DNA from: Crossaster papposus
Lineage: Eukaryota; Echinodermata; Asteroidea; Velatida; Solasteridae
Length of the DNA: 64,000 nucleotides
Assembly: GCA_037893245.1 (NCBI GenBank)
Contig: JBAIAA010000604.1
Coordinates: 1-64,000, forward strand
Reading direction: 5' to 3'
Both the position numbers and the translations under genes were made by a program. Shown piece by piece: positions 1 to 11,200 of the stretch (its first letter is position 1; each line of letters begins with the position of its first letter). The notes below the pieces were generated by a model, which had not been told where the DNA came from, searched no databases, and saw only the letters and a program-made list of their open reading frames with translations.

Positions 1-230
1 CCCCCACAAAAACAATAATTGAAATAATATTTCTTTAGTTGAACGGAATTTTTACGATTTGAAATGCAAACTTGCCGTACAATGCATTTTCCTGAGATAC
101 CGGTATGGTCTTATTTGTAACCTTGTACAAACAACAAATTGCTCACACCTAATGTTTTCTCAAACACCCCCCCCCCCCCTTATAAAAAGGGGATAAAAGA
201 TAGGTGTATACATGTACTTAGGCAGAGCTG

Positions 231-577
231 GCAAAGTTTTTTGGCATAAACGAGATTTGACGAGCTACATGTATGAGTAGCTAAGTTGTCGTGAATCCAA
301 CAATTTCATTTATTAAATTAGCACGCGGAGTTTCTGTAGGCAGTGACCGGATTACTTGGCTGCGGCTTGAAATTATGCATGAGTCTATGGTAGCAGCTAC
401 AACCACATTTTATAGACTCGTGCATAATGTCAAACTGCAGCCAGAAGGCAAAATAGCGGCCAACGTTCATGCTGGATATAGAAAAACATTCGCGTGAAAA
501 AAGATATCCATTTTAAAAATGAATTGTAACCTCGAGTTGAATGACAATCTTTTGACTTTTTGTATTGTATTATTACA
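231..577. repeat. Direct-repeat unit R2, copy 1
   Basis: A 347-bp unit that recurs at the same length at 3676-4022 with very few mismatches. At the second copy it is followed after 8 bp by unit R1. Here that junction is broken by about 2.8 kb of inserted DNA (578-3409). A 68-codon open frame at 291-497 exists in both copies but has no recognisable domain, so I treat it as incidental. Confidence 0.85.
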
Positions 578-748
578 GTTCTCTTCCTCTTTGGTCAATA
601 TCAAATATGTTTTGTATGTGTTGTCGGTGCTGTGCGTGTTGTCGGTTATTAGTATGACCCCCGACAACATGCACAGCACCGACAACACATTCATTCCATA
701 ACATATTCTACATTGACAAATGACAAAAGAAAGAGTTACAGAACTATA
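576..748. mobile_element. Hairpin (fold-back) MITE
   Basis: A long imperfect hairpin. Its core is 617-645 pairing with 661-689 (29 bp, one mismatch, 15-nt loop), and weaker pairing continues outwards to about 576 and 748. It lies exactly where repeat R2 copy 1 stops matching its paralogue, so it is probably a small non-autonomous element or the edge of a larger insertion ending near 1890. No coding potential. Confidence 0.55.
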
Positions 749-1890
749 ATAACATAAAGCGTGTTCGAATGTGTGGCCCCGTATATAAGGTCAATATCAT
801 AGTTAAGAGAATATGGCCTGTTGGCGTAAATGTCATTTAAGAGCATCAGAATCTTTTTCGGAACCACAAACAAACAGGTGTTGTTAAGCTTCACCCTGAA
901 CGAAGTCTGAAGTCTAGGCCTGAACGTTACTGCAACACCTACCGGTTCCAACGATTTTCCTTTGTCGTTTCTCTTCGACAGCTGTGACTTGCTCTATCTT
1001 ATTGATGTCCGTAAACCGGGCGTAGCAAGATCGATAAAATCCAACATGTTTCGGTTGTCCGCCTGCCGATGCTAAACCCATCCGCTCTCTGCAACGCGGA
1101 GTCATGTTTGGCCAGTAATTCTCTCGCTATATCTGACTGTTTTCCCTTCAAACTCTTCCATTTGTCAGCAAACTCGAGGAAGCGAGACCAGCTTTGATTA
1201 GAAAAAAGTGAAACCCTGCCTTTGGCTCCAGAATCACAGTGCAAAATGCACATAAATAAAGGCTCGGCGTCGTCTTTAGAAGCCGCCATGTTGGATTGCT
1301 GTACACCGGGTCAGAAACTGTGCGTAACGAGAGCGCTGATTGGATGCCGACGGAGATTCACAACACAGTATTTCTGATTGGTCACAATTTAGGTTTAGTC
1401 ACGTGAGTGCCGTTTTGTTAAATGAAATTTTGTTTCAGTTTTGGCTTCAGTTATGCAGTTTGGCAATAACGCTGGAGCCACGTACGGGCCAAAGCCTAGG
1501 TTCATGCAACAGCAAGTTTTGTAAAAAAAAATAAAAATCGGTCCATATTTTCGCCAAAAATACACCAAAAGTGCCACTTTTGCAAAAATGAACAGTCATT
1601 TTTGTATTTAGCAACAACAACTTGAATGAACTTCGATGTTTTCATTTTGTACCAAAATGGGGATCACGAACGAACACAATAATCGCACTCGTCCCATGGT
1701 CCAATAGTGGTGGAACCAGACCGGCTGCACAGACTGCTCGGAATGTGCTACACACAGCAGCGTTTTTCCAAGGTCGTTTGTGTAGTGTCAGGGTATCGGA
1801 GCATTATTAGGTTGCGCACATCCAAATAAAGTCCCATAGACAACAGTAATAAATACCCCAACTTCAAAAAATTTGGATAAAATACTCACA
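749..1890. other. Inserted DNA of unknown type between R2 copy 1 and the 1.5 kb element
   Basis: Apart from the reverse-strand exon fragment at 940-1289 I see no clear gene. The paralogous R2-R1 junction lacks this stretch, so it is inserted DNA. No clear terminal inverted repeats were found. Confidence 0.4.
940..1289 (-). pseudogene. Broken first exon of an unrecognised gene (GFYRSCYARFT-type motif)
   Basis: Reading leftwards from an ATG at 1289, about 60 codons look protein-like (MAASKDDAEPLFMC then a FLEFADKWKSLKGK stretch). A second reading frame then carries KHVGFYRSCYARFTDINKI and ends at a plausible splice donor (GTAGGT near 940). The two halves are one frame apart, so the exon holds a frameshift or sequencing error around 1050-1100. 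I recall a similar His/Cys GFH-x-CY-x-RFT pattern in uncharacterised, often transposon-associated, marine invertebrate proteins, but I cannot name a family. It could be a gene captured or spread by a mobile element. Function unknown. Confidence 0.35.
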
Positions 1891-1898
1891 ACTCTCCA

Positions 1899-3407
1899 CA
1901 CTGCAAATCTTATTGGTCAAAGTTTATCCAACATTGTTAACCAACGTTTGGTCAAATATCAACTGTTCAAAAAATTGGGCAAAACTCTAACCAACATTTG
2001 TTGGGCAATAGGTCTATGCAACTACTGGGTAAAAAATTGACAAAACTTGTTGGTGAAAAACATTGTCCAACTATTGGGTAAAAACTAATGACCAACTGTT
2101 GGGCTAGTTATTGACAAAAATGTTGGTTAAAAATTACCCAAGAATTGAGGCAGTTGATATTTTACCCAACATGTGGCAATAGTGTTGGTTAAAGACTTTT
2201 ATCGAACGAGTTGGGACGACTGAAATAATAACAGTTTTCATAATCCTTTTTTACCTCAATTTTATTCAGCAAATTCATTAAATTAACGCAGTACATACAC
2301 GTACACACGTAGTATGCAGTTATGGAATACATTGATGTTAAAGATATCCTCCGTAAGGGCCTGGAAAGCCTCAATGAAACGTTCTCACTGTAATGTAAGA
2401 ACTAAGACAGTTGTTTATGTTAACATAGAACTATCCAGGTGCACGGATTGACTTTAGCGTTTTCACGAAGAGGCAAATTTGGGGCGCAGTGGCAACCACA
2501 TGTAAACATGGTCAAAATTGCAAAAACGGTAATTTTGTACACAATTTGTCTCATAACCCTCCGGTCTTCGGCCATCGGGAGGATGGTGGGTTACGATTAT
2601 CGTAGCTAGTTCGGCACGAATTTGGAATTGCAGATTAACCCTTACCCTCCTAAATCCTCCAAACTCAATATGATTTTGCACACACCCTATGGAGTTAGGA
2701 GTACTGTTTCTCTTTGATGAATATGACAAGACAATAATGACACACCTGGCCTGGATAGTTCTATGTTAACAGAAACAACATTCTAAGTTCTTACATTACC
2801 TGAGAACGTTTTATTGAGGCTTTCCAGGCCCTATTCCCAGAGGAGATCTCCAACATCAATGTCTTCCTTAACTGCATACTACATACGTGCGTACATGTAC
2901 GTGTATGTACTGCGTACGTACGGTTTGTATGTACATGTACAAATGTACAATGTACATATGTACTAGCTGTGTGCACGATTGGCCGGCGGTGCGGGAACTT
3001 TGCTTTTGTGTTGGTTAAAAACCTAGTAGACTTTTTCCAAGTCCGCCATATAAGAAAAAAGCAAACAACGGCCTACCATTTTGTAATTAAAATGCAAAAA
3101 AAATTCCAGTAATGAAAATTACTTTAAAGATAATCTAAACTACACTTTAATATAAGGTTTAGATGCATATCACTCGTGGCAAATTGCATGCACTTTTTGC
3201 AGGTAGATTTAGGCATGGGCAAGTCTATGTTCATGCCGCACTCTCGTTGACCAATTCTTGGGTAATACATTCATTGACCAAAAATTTAGTAAAAGACAAA
3301 GATATGTGTTGGGCAAATAATAATGTTTACCAACATTCAGCATTTTTGACCAACGAGTGGTGAAAACGGTTTACCCAACATTATAATTGACCAATAAATT
3401 TGCAGTG
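1899..3407. mobile_element. 1.5 kb TIR element with repeated TTGGGTAA/TTGACCAA words
   Basis: The ends are inverted copies of each other: CACTGCAAAT at the left, ATTTGCAGTG at the right, continuing imperfectly inward. The element is flanked by CA on both sides (1897-1898, 3408-3409). The uninterrupted junction at 4022-4036 (ACTCTCCAAGGTG) supplies the empty site with a single CA, so a 2-bp target duplication is well supported. Both ends are packed with degenerate TTGGGTAA-like and TTGACCAA-like words. A second inverted structure (about 2215-2440 pairing with 2745-2960) sits inside and is GTAC-rich. No transposase is visible, so it is non-autonomous. Superfamily undetermined. Confidence 0.75.
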
Positions 3408-3409
3408 CA

Positions 3410-3679
3410 AGGTGACTAAACTATACACCAAAATGAAGCTTATTTCACCATCTTTCATTTTCTTTTCTATTTGTGTGGGGTCATCTGATAACGCTCAAGA
3501 GCCAAGTAGTGCCAATTCCATGGCCAGATTCATCCCAAATGCTCAGAATTAGAAGCTCACACTCCCGGACCGAGGTGGTACACTGTATTTTTACAATCCT
3601 TCAAATGCATGGCTTTCAAAATGCTCTTTAGAAAATTATTTCCTGGGCATGCAAAATGTGATCTGGTCGGCGCAAGCAA
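3410..3679. repeat. Direct-repeat unit R1, copy 1
   Basis: A 270-bp unit repeated at 4031-4300 with near identity. With R2 it forms a roughly 620-bp higher-order unit present twice, the first copy split by insertions. Confidence 0.85.
3433..3552 (+). CDS. 39-codon ORF with a signal-peptide-like start, R1 copy 1
   Basis: An ATG-initiated frame with a charged start (MKL), a hydrophobic run over residues 6-16 and a polar tail, ending in TAG. It is identical in length to the ORF at 4054-4173 in the second R1 unit. It resembles a secreted peptide or the first exon of a secreted protein, but there is no cysteine framework, promoter or downstream exon that I can support. It may be chance coding in a repeat. 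Confidence 0.2.
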   Translation: MKLISPSFIFFSICVGSSDNAQEPSSANSMARFIPNAQN

Positions 3680-4022
3680 AGTTTTTTGGCATAAACGAGA
3701 TTTGACGAGCTACATGTATGAGTAGCTAAGTTGTCGTGAATCCAACAATTTCATTTATTAAATTAGCACGCGGAGTTTCTGTAGGCAGTGACCGGATTAC
3801 TTGGCTGCGGCTTGAAATTATGCATGAGTCTATGGTAGCAGCTACAACCACATTTTATAGACTCGTGCATAATGTCAAACTGCCGCCAGAAGGCAAAATA
3901 GCGGCCAACGTTCATGCTGGATATAGAAAAACATTCGCGTGAAAAAAGATATCCATTTTAAAAATGAATTGTAACCTCGAGTTGAATGACAATCTTTTGA
4001 CTTTTTGTATTGTATTATTACA
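3676..4022. repeat. Direct-repeat unit R2, copy 2
   Basis: 347 bp, matching 231-577 over its full length. It is joined to R1 on both sides, overlapping the upstream R1 by 4 bp. This copy is uninterrupted and shows what the first copy looked like before insertion. Confidence 0.85.
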
Positions 4023-4030
4023 ACTCTCCA

Positions 4031-4300
4031 AGGTGACTAAACTATACACCAAAATGAAGCTTATTTCACCATCTTTCATTTTCTTTTCTATTTGTGTGGG
4101 GTCATCTGATAACGCTCAAGAGCCAAGTAGTGCCAATTCCATGGCCAGATTCATCCCAAATGCTCAGAATTAGAAGCTCACACTCCCGGACCGAGGTGGT
4201 ACACTGTATTTTTACAATCCTTCAAATGCATGGCTTTCAAAATGCTCTTTAGGAAATTATTTCCTGGGCATGCAAAATGTGATCTGGTCGGCGCAAGCAA
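4031..4300. repeat. Direct-repeat unit R1, copy 2
   Basis: 270 bp, matching 3410-3679. The boundary at 4022-4031 is the empty target site for the 1899-3407 element. Confidence 0.85.
4054..4173 (+). CDS. 39-codon ORF with a signal-peptide-like start, R1 copy 2
   Basis: Second copy of the short frame at 3433-3552: same length, start and stop. It is the only frame shared intact between the R1 units. No evidence of expression and no recognisable mature peptide. Confidence 0.2.
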   Translation: MKLISPSFIFFSICVGSSDNAQEPSSANSMARFIPNAQN

Positions 4301-4532
4301 TTTTGGGCCTATTTACAACCGTGCACCCATTAGGCTATTTTAATAGGGGGGGAGGGGACTAAGGGGGATTCCCTTGGTCTTATATCATGCTGGGTATAAC
4401 AAGTTTCGCTGTGAGTTGTGCCACTATTCGGAATAATCTGCCCGAACAATTGCGAACCAGGAACTCATAATTATAGGCACATTTAAATTGAAGCTCCATA
4501 ATGCCATTCGTTAATTATTTATGCCAATAGGC

Positions 4533-4893
4533 TAAGCCATTTGACTTAAATTTGAATAACATCTGGTACACTGACTTGCTCAAAATGCTTGGCACATTGT
4601 AACTTTGAATTCTCCAGGCTAAAGACACTGTTGCTATATCACGTGATTCGGGGCAAGCCTTACGCTAGCAATTTTCAGCTCCGGAATAGCCTGACGTCTT
4701 TGTGCCATTCTCACCCATTGTGAACAATGTATTGGTGCTGAGCGTCTCTTACGTAACTATGCAAGAGCTTGCCCCGAATCATGTGATATAGCAACATTGT
4801 CTTTGGTCTGGAGAATTTAACGTTAAACTGTGCCAAGCTACATGAGCAAGTCAGTGTACCGGATGTTACTTAAATTTAACTCGCAAAATGGCT
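4533..4893. repeat. Fold-back element, about 360 bp
   Basis: The left arm 4533-4680 and right arm about 4770-4893 are inverted copies; for example CTGACTTGCTC on the left mirrors GAGCAAGTCAG on the right, and GGGGCAAGC mirrors GCTTGCCCC. Only the right arm recurs in unit B (from about 21764), so the left edge of the 4.8/21.8 kb duplication falls inside this element. Confidence 0.7.
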
Positions 4894-4987
4894 AATAGGT
4901 GTTTTTTTGGTGCGGGTTTTCGCCTATCTTGTAAATCAGGACTGTTCTAAAAGTAATGTTCAGACTTACGTCAGTACATTTATATTA

Positions 4988-5845
4988 ATGATGTATGCAG
5001 GGGCCAATGAAAACCACTTTCTAAAACTGTTTTGGCACACTCTGAGTAAAAAAATGTAATACACAAATAAATTTAATCCGATAAAGACAGCATCATTGAC
5101 TGACACTTACGAGTTTGACTTATATTATTTTCGGGCTAACAACTGTAATGGTCTTTCAAATGATTCGAACTGACTCCGTTACAATTTCAGGCTTGCTGTT
5201 GAAGTGCAGCGTTAATTATTTTCTTCTGAAATAATATGGAAAGTTAAATATAAATACATTTCGTTACATTCACTTCAATGATAAAATAATCGAAAATATT
5301 GTTGCTGGTAAACTCACAATTCAATCACCAGGAAGCGGCTATTTGTTTGTTTTTATATCTCTTGACATTTCAATTATGATAACAATTAACAGCGGATGTC
5401 AAGAAAAAAACAAAAGTATAAAACTGTCACTTTAATTATGTGTTCTTCCAGACCCTTGTTCATATATTCATATAGCCGCTTCCCAGGGTCAAGATTTTAA
5501 TGAGGGTAATTAATTGTGAGTTTACCAGCAACAATATTTTCGATTATTTTATCATTTATTAAAGTGAAGGCAACAAAGTGTATTTTCTATTTAACTTTCC
5601 ATGTTTTTCCAGAAGAAAATGATTAACGCTGCCCTTCAACAGCAAGCCTGACATTGTAACGGTGTCAGTTCAAATCGTTTGAAAGACCATTCAAGTTGTT
5701 TGCCCCAGATAGTATTCAAACTCGTAATTGTAAAGTATGCTGTCTTTATCGGATACAATTTATTTATGTATTACATTTCTTTACTCAAATTGTGCCAAAA
5801 ACAGTTTTAAAAAGTGATTATCATTGGCCCCTGCCTACATCATTT
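4988..5845. mobile_element. Fold-back element, about 860 bp, copy 1
   Basis: Arms of about 340 bp are inverted copies (GATGTATGCAGGGGCC at left, GGCCCCTGCCTACATC at right; GTTGCTGGTAAACTCAC mirrors GTGAGTTTACCAGCAAC) around a loop near 5340-5480. Copies recur at 22095-22946 and, incomplete, at 62119-62966. No ORF. The right edge abuts a non-LTR RT scrap here and at the second copy. Confidence 0.75.
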
Positions 5846-5904
5846 AATATAATTGGATAACAAAAATACGTCATGTTAAACGTACAACTAACAACAATAC
5901 ACCC

Positions 5905-6300
5905 CTTTGTCCCATATCTCGCTTCACATGAAACTTGTGGCTAGCATTCTTTTTTGTGGCGAAAGGATCTTTCAGTGCCGCCTTGGTTGATTACCTTGTT
6001 TTGTCATATACTCCTTTGTACTGTTGAGACTTTTGAAGACAAGAATTTTTGGACTTAACTCCTTTAGAAAAAGGAGCCCAATTAAACGAGTAAACATACC
6101 CTCTGAAGGGGTGAGGAAGGTACATATTTTAAGGATTATCCGCGCGGCTCTTTTGATACATTTGTTCAGAATATTATTGTGAGATATGTACCTTCCTCCC
6201 CATACAGTACAACAATACTGTTGGCGTAACTAAACTTACAAATAGTTTATGTAGGCTGTTTTAGGAACATAATCACGGATTCTGCTTAGTATACATTTCA
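5905..6300 (-). pseudogene. Non-LTR retrotransposon RT C-terminal scrap
   Basis: A reverse-strand fragment homologous to 22975-23370 (-) and 21170-21620 (+). In the plus-strand copy the conserved pattern reads LEYCCTV, KRAARIIL and then NWASFSKR, typical of the region downstream of the palm domain in L2/CR1-like reverse transcriptases. It is full of frame changes and inactive. Confidence 0.55.
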
Positions 6301-7735
6301 AAGAATAACAAAGAAATTGGCAAGGTCGACTCGAGCCGACTTAGTCAATATGCATTAATTAGATACCACAGATTTCTTTAGGTATTCGACATGAGTAACT
6401 GTAACTATTTTAAGAATATATTCTTAATAAAAATAACCCACTATGGATTTGTGTACGGGTGTCTGACGCATCGCATGGTCCCATAGACAATGGAAAGTGC
6501 AACAGCGCCGCTAACGACGAAGAAAATATACCGACCTTGGGTTCGTCTGCATAATTACTGCATATAAAATGCTTTTTTATTATTAACAGGGACCATTGGA
6601 TTTGATACGCGTACGGAATATGTATGCGGCTCAGAAAAAGTGTGATAATTATACATTATACATTTCGAAATTCTGGTATGAGAAGTAAATCGGCCGATAG
6701 TATTTCAGATGAAACCATAACAAAAAATGATGAGTTAATAGGCGACTTTTTCGAGCCGCATACGTATCCCGTATAGCCTGAAAGTACGCCATTTTGTCCT
6801 TGCGCTTCCAGACCCCCGTGACCGTTCTGTGGGCATTTTACAAGGTAGCACCTTTTCTTGCTATAATTTTTCACTCAATGATTTCTTTTAAAGCCTTCTC
6901 TCACCCGAGAAACATTCATATTTTAATTTAATCTTGGCAATCCACAAAAACAAATTCATTTCAGTCATACAGCCTGAGGTGGCACATTCTAGTTATGATT
7001 TTTAGATTGGTAGGTGTGTCGGATATATTTTGATGTGATAACTGCCCATTTGAACAATTTTCCCATGAATTAATTATCTACAGACATTATCTAAAAACAC
7101 CGTGATTATTTGCCTTCGAGGTCGGAACCAATATTTGGTCTGGCCCATGGACTTATTGAGTTGTATTCCGTTTGAACGTCCACTTACCTCCCCCTCACCC
7201 CCAGTGCCTAAAGGTTTTACATTAGACGAGCACTGGAAACGGTACTATGAGAGCAAACGTTCGGGGTCTGAAATCCAGCGGAACGGTTGGTTTACGACTC
7301 GACACTGATTTTTGTGAGTCGAGTCGAGTCATTTTAAAGAAGTTACTGGAGTTGAATTGTGAGAAAATAAAGATGAATAAAATATGCTAACAAAATAAAT
7401 TCTTCAAAGATTTTGATAGGTCAGATTGTGGTACGATCGACGATATACGTACGTATGCCCCCTTTGCAAAGCTTATTAATCCCGCGGGAGCTGTATATGT
7501 TTACGTAACACTTATTAACTGACCTGTTTACAATCATAGATGTTGAGAAAAGCAAGACAAACGACGTTCGTTTTTACGAAGCTGTATTACTAGGTACGAA
7601 GCTATATTGGGGACATGGTGAAAATAATTATTTTCCCTCACTTCAGCTAACTCGTACGTACGACTTATATGTCGTACGTACGACTTCTGAAATGTAACTC
7701 ATACGTATGACATATAAGTCGTACGTATACGACAT
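6300..7735. other. Non-coding sequence; palindromic GTACGT-rich tract at the end
   Basis: About 6300-6985 matches unit B (23400-24132) as plain duplicated sequence. 6985-7735 is specific to unit A. 7648-7735 is built of inverted TCGTACGTACGA and CATATAAGTCGTACG words and would fold strongly. No gene seen. Confidence 0.5.
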
Positions 7736-7738
7736 ATA

Positions 7739-7812
7739 TTGAACCTACTGCGCAACCTATGAAGGAGAATTTGATGATCAATGGTGTCAAAGGCAGCCGA
7801 GAGATCTAACAA
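7739..7812 (-). pseudogene. 74-bp remnant of the L2-like element
   Basis: Matches about 24356-24430, part of the RT coding region of the reverse-strand L2-like element of unit B. Here it runs straight into the protease upstream sequence. Unit A has therefore lost the equivalent of 24434-29950 by deletion, or unit B gained part of that cluster later. Confidence 0.65.
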
Positions 7813-8135
7813 AAATTACAGAAATACGGCAGCCAAATTAGCCAATCAGCAGCTTTGTCCAGATTTCTGAACCAAATTTGCATGTCCACATATCAGACGT
7901 TGGTTCAAAGATGGCTCCGTTATTAAACCCACGTACTCAAACTACGACAAGGTGAGACAATGTACCGGTACCAATCAACCTATACCAACAAATGGTCTGG
8001 TAATTATTGAAAAATTAATTTAAAAACGTTGTTGCTGGTAAATGCACCGGAAGACGGGCCAAAGTATAAACTTGACTCAAGGCCGATATTGTTCAGCAAG
8101 TTGTCACGGAAAGAGCAATTAACGCGTGTTTGAGG

Positions 8136-8145
8136 CTATATAAAG
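8136..8145 (+). promoter_or_regulatory. TATA box, metalloprotease A
   Basis: CTATATAAAG lies 79-88 bp before the start codon, with an initiator-like TCAGTCA about 30 bp downstream (8166-8172). The same TATA element and spacing occur in copy B. A CCAAT-containing block (CCAATCAGC) lies near 7840. Confidence 0.65.
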
Positions 8146-8223
8146 CTGGTGTCGTACCTTGAAAGTTCAGTCATAGCATCAATCGATCTGTTGTTAGTCG
8201 TTATTCACGAACAGCCATCCACG

Positions 8224-11200
8224 ATGTTGCCCATCTCTATGTGTCTGGTGGTTCTGCTGGCTTCTGCGTTGGCGAATCCTGGGGTACGTCGTAATCTCCA
8301 AATACTCCAAGCACATTACTCAGCTATACCAATCACCGTACATTTTCTGAATCCGTTTTTTTGTTCTTCATCACACAGGTAAACCTGAAGTTTTCAGAAA
8401 AGGAGCTACAGCGATACTTCGGCGTCGAAAGCGAAGAGAAAGGTGCGTAACTTGAACTGTACATCGTGTTTTTAACAAATGCTTACAAAATATAATGGGA
8501 TACCACACGCATGTGTAGCTACCATAGAATAAGTGGTATGGTTTGAGTTACATCTTTTCACAAACATCGAAATATGATAATCTTTGACAGAGTTATCATG
8601 TAGTATATCATGTAGTCATAGTATTATAGGTTTCATTGACCCACAAAATTATGTAAAAAAATATTAAGGCATACAATTTTTTGGTCACCTTAGTAGGACA
8701 CATGACCATAATACATGTGCCTGTGAATTTCCTCAGAAATACAATTCACTGATCATTCGAAACACAATTGTATTTGGGGCGGGGGTGGCTGAGAGACACC
8801 AATGGCAATGTTTCGTGATAACTTTGTAGGTAGATATTCAAGAGTCCTTATATAGGCATACTTCTCCCCGTGTAATTTGACATAAATATGGCATTCCATT
8901 AAATTTCTAAACGCAACCGTATGGGTGTAACCTAACCCCGACCCCCCCCCCCCCCTTTGATCGTTTTGTTCAAAATAAAGGTTGCCTGAAAGCTTTATGG
9001 TACTTTGTTATAGTTATAGTATTTTGTCAGTTGTGCATTTGTTTCGTTTAAAGCAGCAAACTTTATTAAAATCTAAAGAACGGTGCGTTATTAACTAACG
9101 AAACTTTAGCTCTGAGTGTGAATACTGTCAGTTCCGTAGGAAATAATATTCTAAGATTTAGATTTGAACCAACTACTAATGGAAATGGAACGCACCTTTG
9201 GACTTCACAAGGAGTTTAGACTCGTTTTATGTGTACACCAGGATACTGCACAAGGTATCCCTTTAATGGTTAGGTTAACTAAATAATAAATGACAGCAAT
9301 ATTAATTTATAACTTCTTTTTCCAGCCCCTGATTACGAAATTGTTTATCCGGAGTTTGTGACCATGGAGCAGAAGCGTCACGTTGGTCGCAGTGCCATTG
9401 CAACCTCGTACCTTGAAGTTCATATCGACACGTTCGGTGAGACTCTGCGCATGTCACTGGATCACGACGACAGCAACTTCATGCCTGGGTTGGAGGCTGA
9501 ATATGTCACAGACGAGGGAATCATCAAGGTGCCTGTGCGTACAGACTGTCTGTACACCGGTAAAGTCGTCGGGGAGTCCGACTCATTGGCATCCGTCTCT
9601 GCATGTGCAGGTTTGGTGCGTATGGTATTACTTCCTTTTAAATATATTTAGCATTTGCTATTGGTGATTGTATAAGCTTCAAGATCAATAAATTAGCTTT
9701 GAAATGCCGTTTGTTTGTGTACCTTATTTCCTTTTGTCAATTCAAATATGTTTGATTAACCACTAGCACTCAAAAGTATGTAAGTACCACTTTTAGAGAA
9801 ATAATGCTTCTATAAGAGCCACGCGATATCAGCATTTTACACATGGGTGATTGCATAGAGGGCGTTGGAACCTATTCAATCTCAAGATCAATTGGACTAT
9901 TACATTTCTTACCTTTCTGATATCTTTTGAAGTCCAATCGTTCAGGTGTAAGATGTTTTTCGTCTTATGATTAGACCTAACAATCAAACTGGAAAGTGGG
10001 ACAACATTTGGAGAAAATACCTTTGGTTAATTGCGTATATGGATTGACAAGCCAAATCAGGTTAAATAAAATCATCTGAAAGCCAAATTTGTAGTCTTTC
10101 CGAGTGTGAAGCGTTTTGAAAGCAATTTCCATAACTTTATGAATAACAGAATGTGTCCCACTTGCACCATTTTTAGGGAACATTCCGCAGTGTCCAAATA
10201 TGTCGTATCGCGAGGATTGCATGATTTGTGCATTTATTGTGCTTTCAACACGCAAGGTCTTTTTATGGCGTGGCTCAAATGCAGGCAAAACGCCGAAAAT
10301 TAATAATTTCAGTTCATCAGTACTTTAAATGGTTTAGTATTAGTAAAATAAATAGTTTGCATGGAAAAGTGAACAGAATTAAACACACTCCATACGTCTC
10401 GTAAACGAACAGATGGCCGTTGTGAATCACGCCTCTGGTCCGACGTACATCGAGCCTCTGGATGACGAGCATGCGATCAAGAGAGATATTGGGCGTGGTC
10501 TTCCTCACATCGCCTATAGATCCAAGCCTAACCAATACATGGGAGAATGTGGTGTTGAAGGTAATACTCAAATATGTTCACTTTTCGCAGATCGAAAACG
10601 AAAATACGAATTTCGGTAAACCTAAGGCTACTATTCTATAAGGGTTAAATTATAACTACGAATATAGCTGCCCATTTGGAGCTATTTTAGAAAGGTCATC
10701 AATTATTGGCAAGTTTTGGTTTTATTTACTCTTAATCCGATTATGGAGAAGCGTGTTTTTTGTTTCTCTTAATCCAGATTTCGTTTTGTTTTTTAATATC
10801 AAATCAAGTCATACTTGAATGGATAAATTGATGACTAGTAAGAATTAATATTTGTTTGCCTGCATGTATTGTTTAAGTGATAATGGCTTACACTTTCTGC
10901 TCTTTGGTTATTTTTTATTTCAAATCCCACAGATAATTTGGGACAGTTTGAACCGAATCCCGTACCAGATAAGGAGGAGGGAGATTTTGAACCAAAGGCG
11001 ACCAAATATCTTGAGCTCGGCCTCATCGGTGACGCCGTGTTGTACGATTTGCGTGGTAGTAACACTGCAACTTGCATCACAGCGCTTTTTAATGCGGTTA
11101 GTGTTTTTTCTATTTTAATTTGGTGTCTGCACGCCCACAATAAATTGATAACATTTTTAAAACAAAATAAAATCTAAAAGCCAACTTTAATACGCTGTCC

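Noticed and set aside
617-689. Possible microRNA precursor hairpin
   Set aside because: The stem is nearly perfect and extends weakly outward like a MITE, and it lies at an insertion boundary. No evidence for processing.
9383-9667. Alternate-frame ORFs over protease exon 3 (also at 31635-31877)
   Set aside because: They overlap the true exon in another frame and run into the intron. The in-frame reading has the propeptide motifs.
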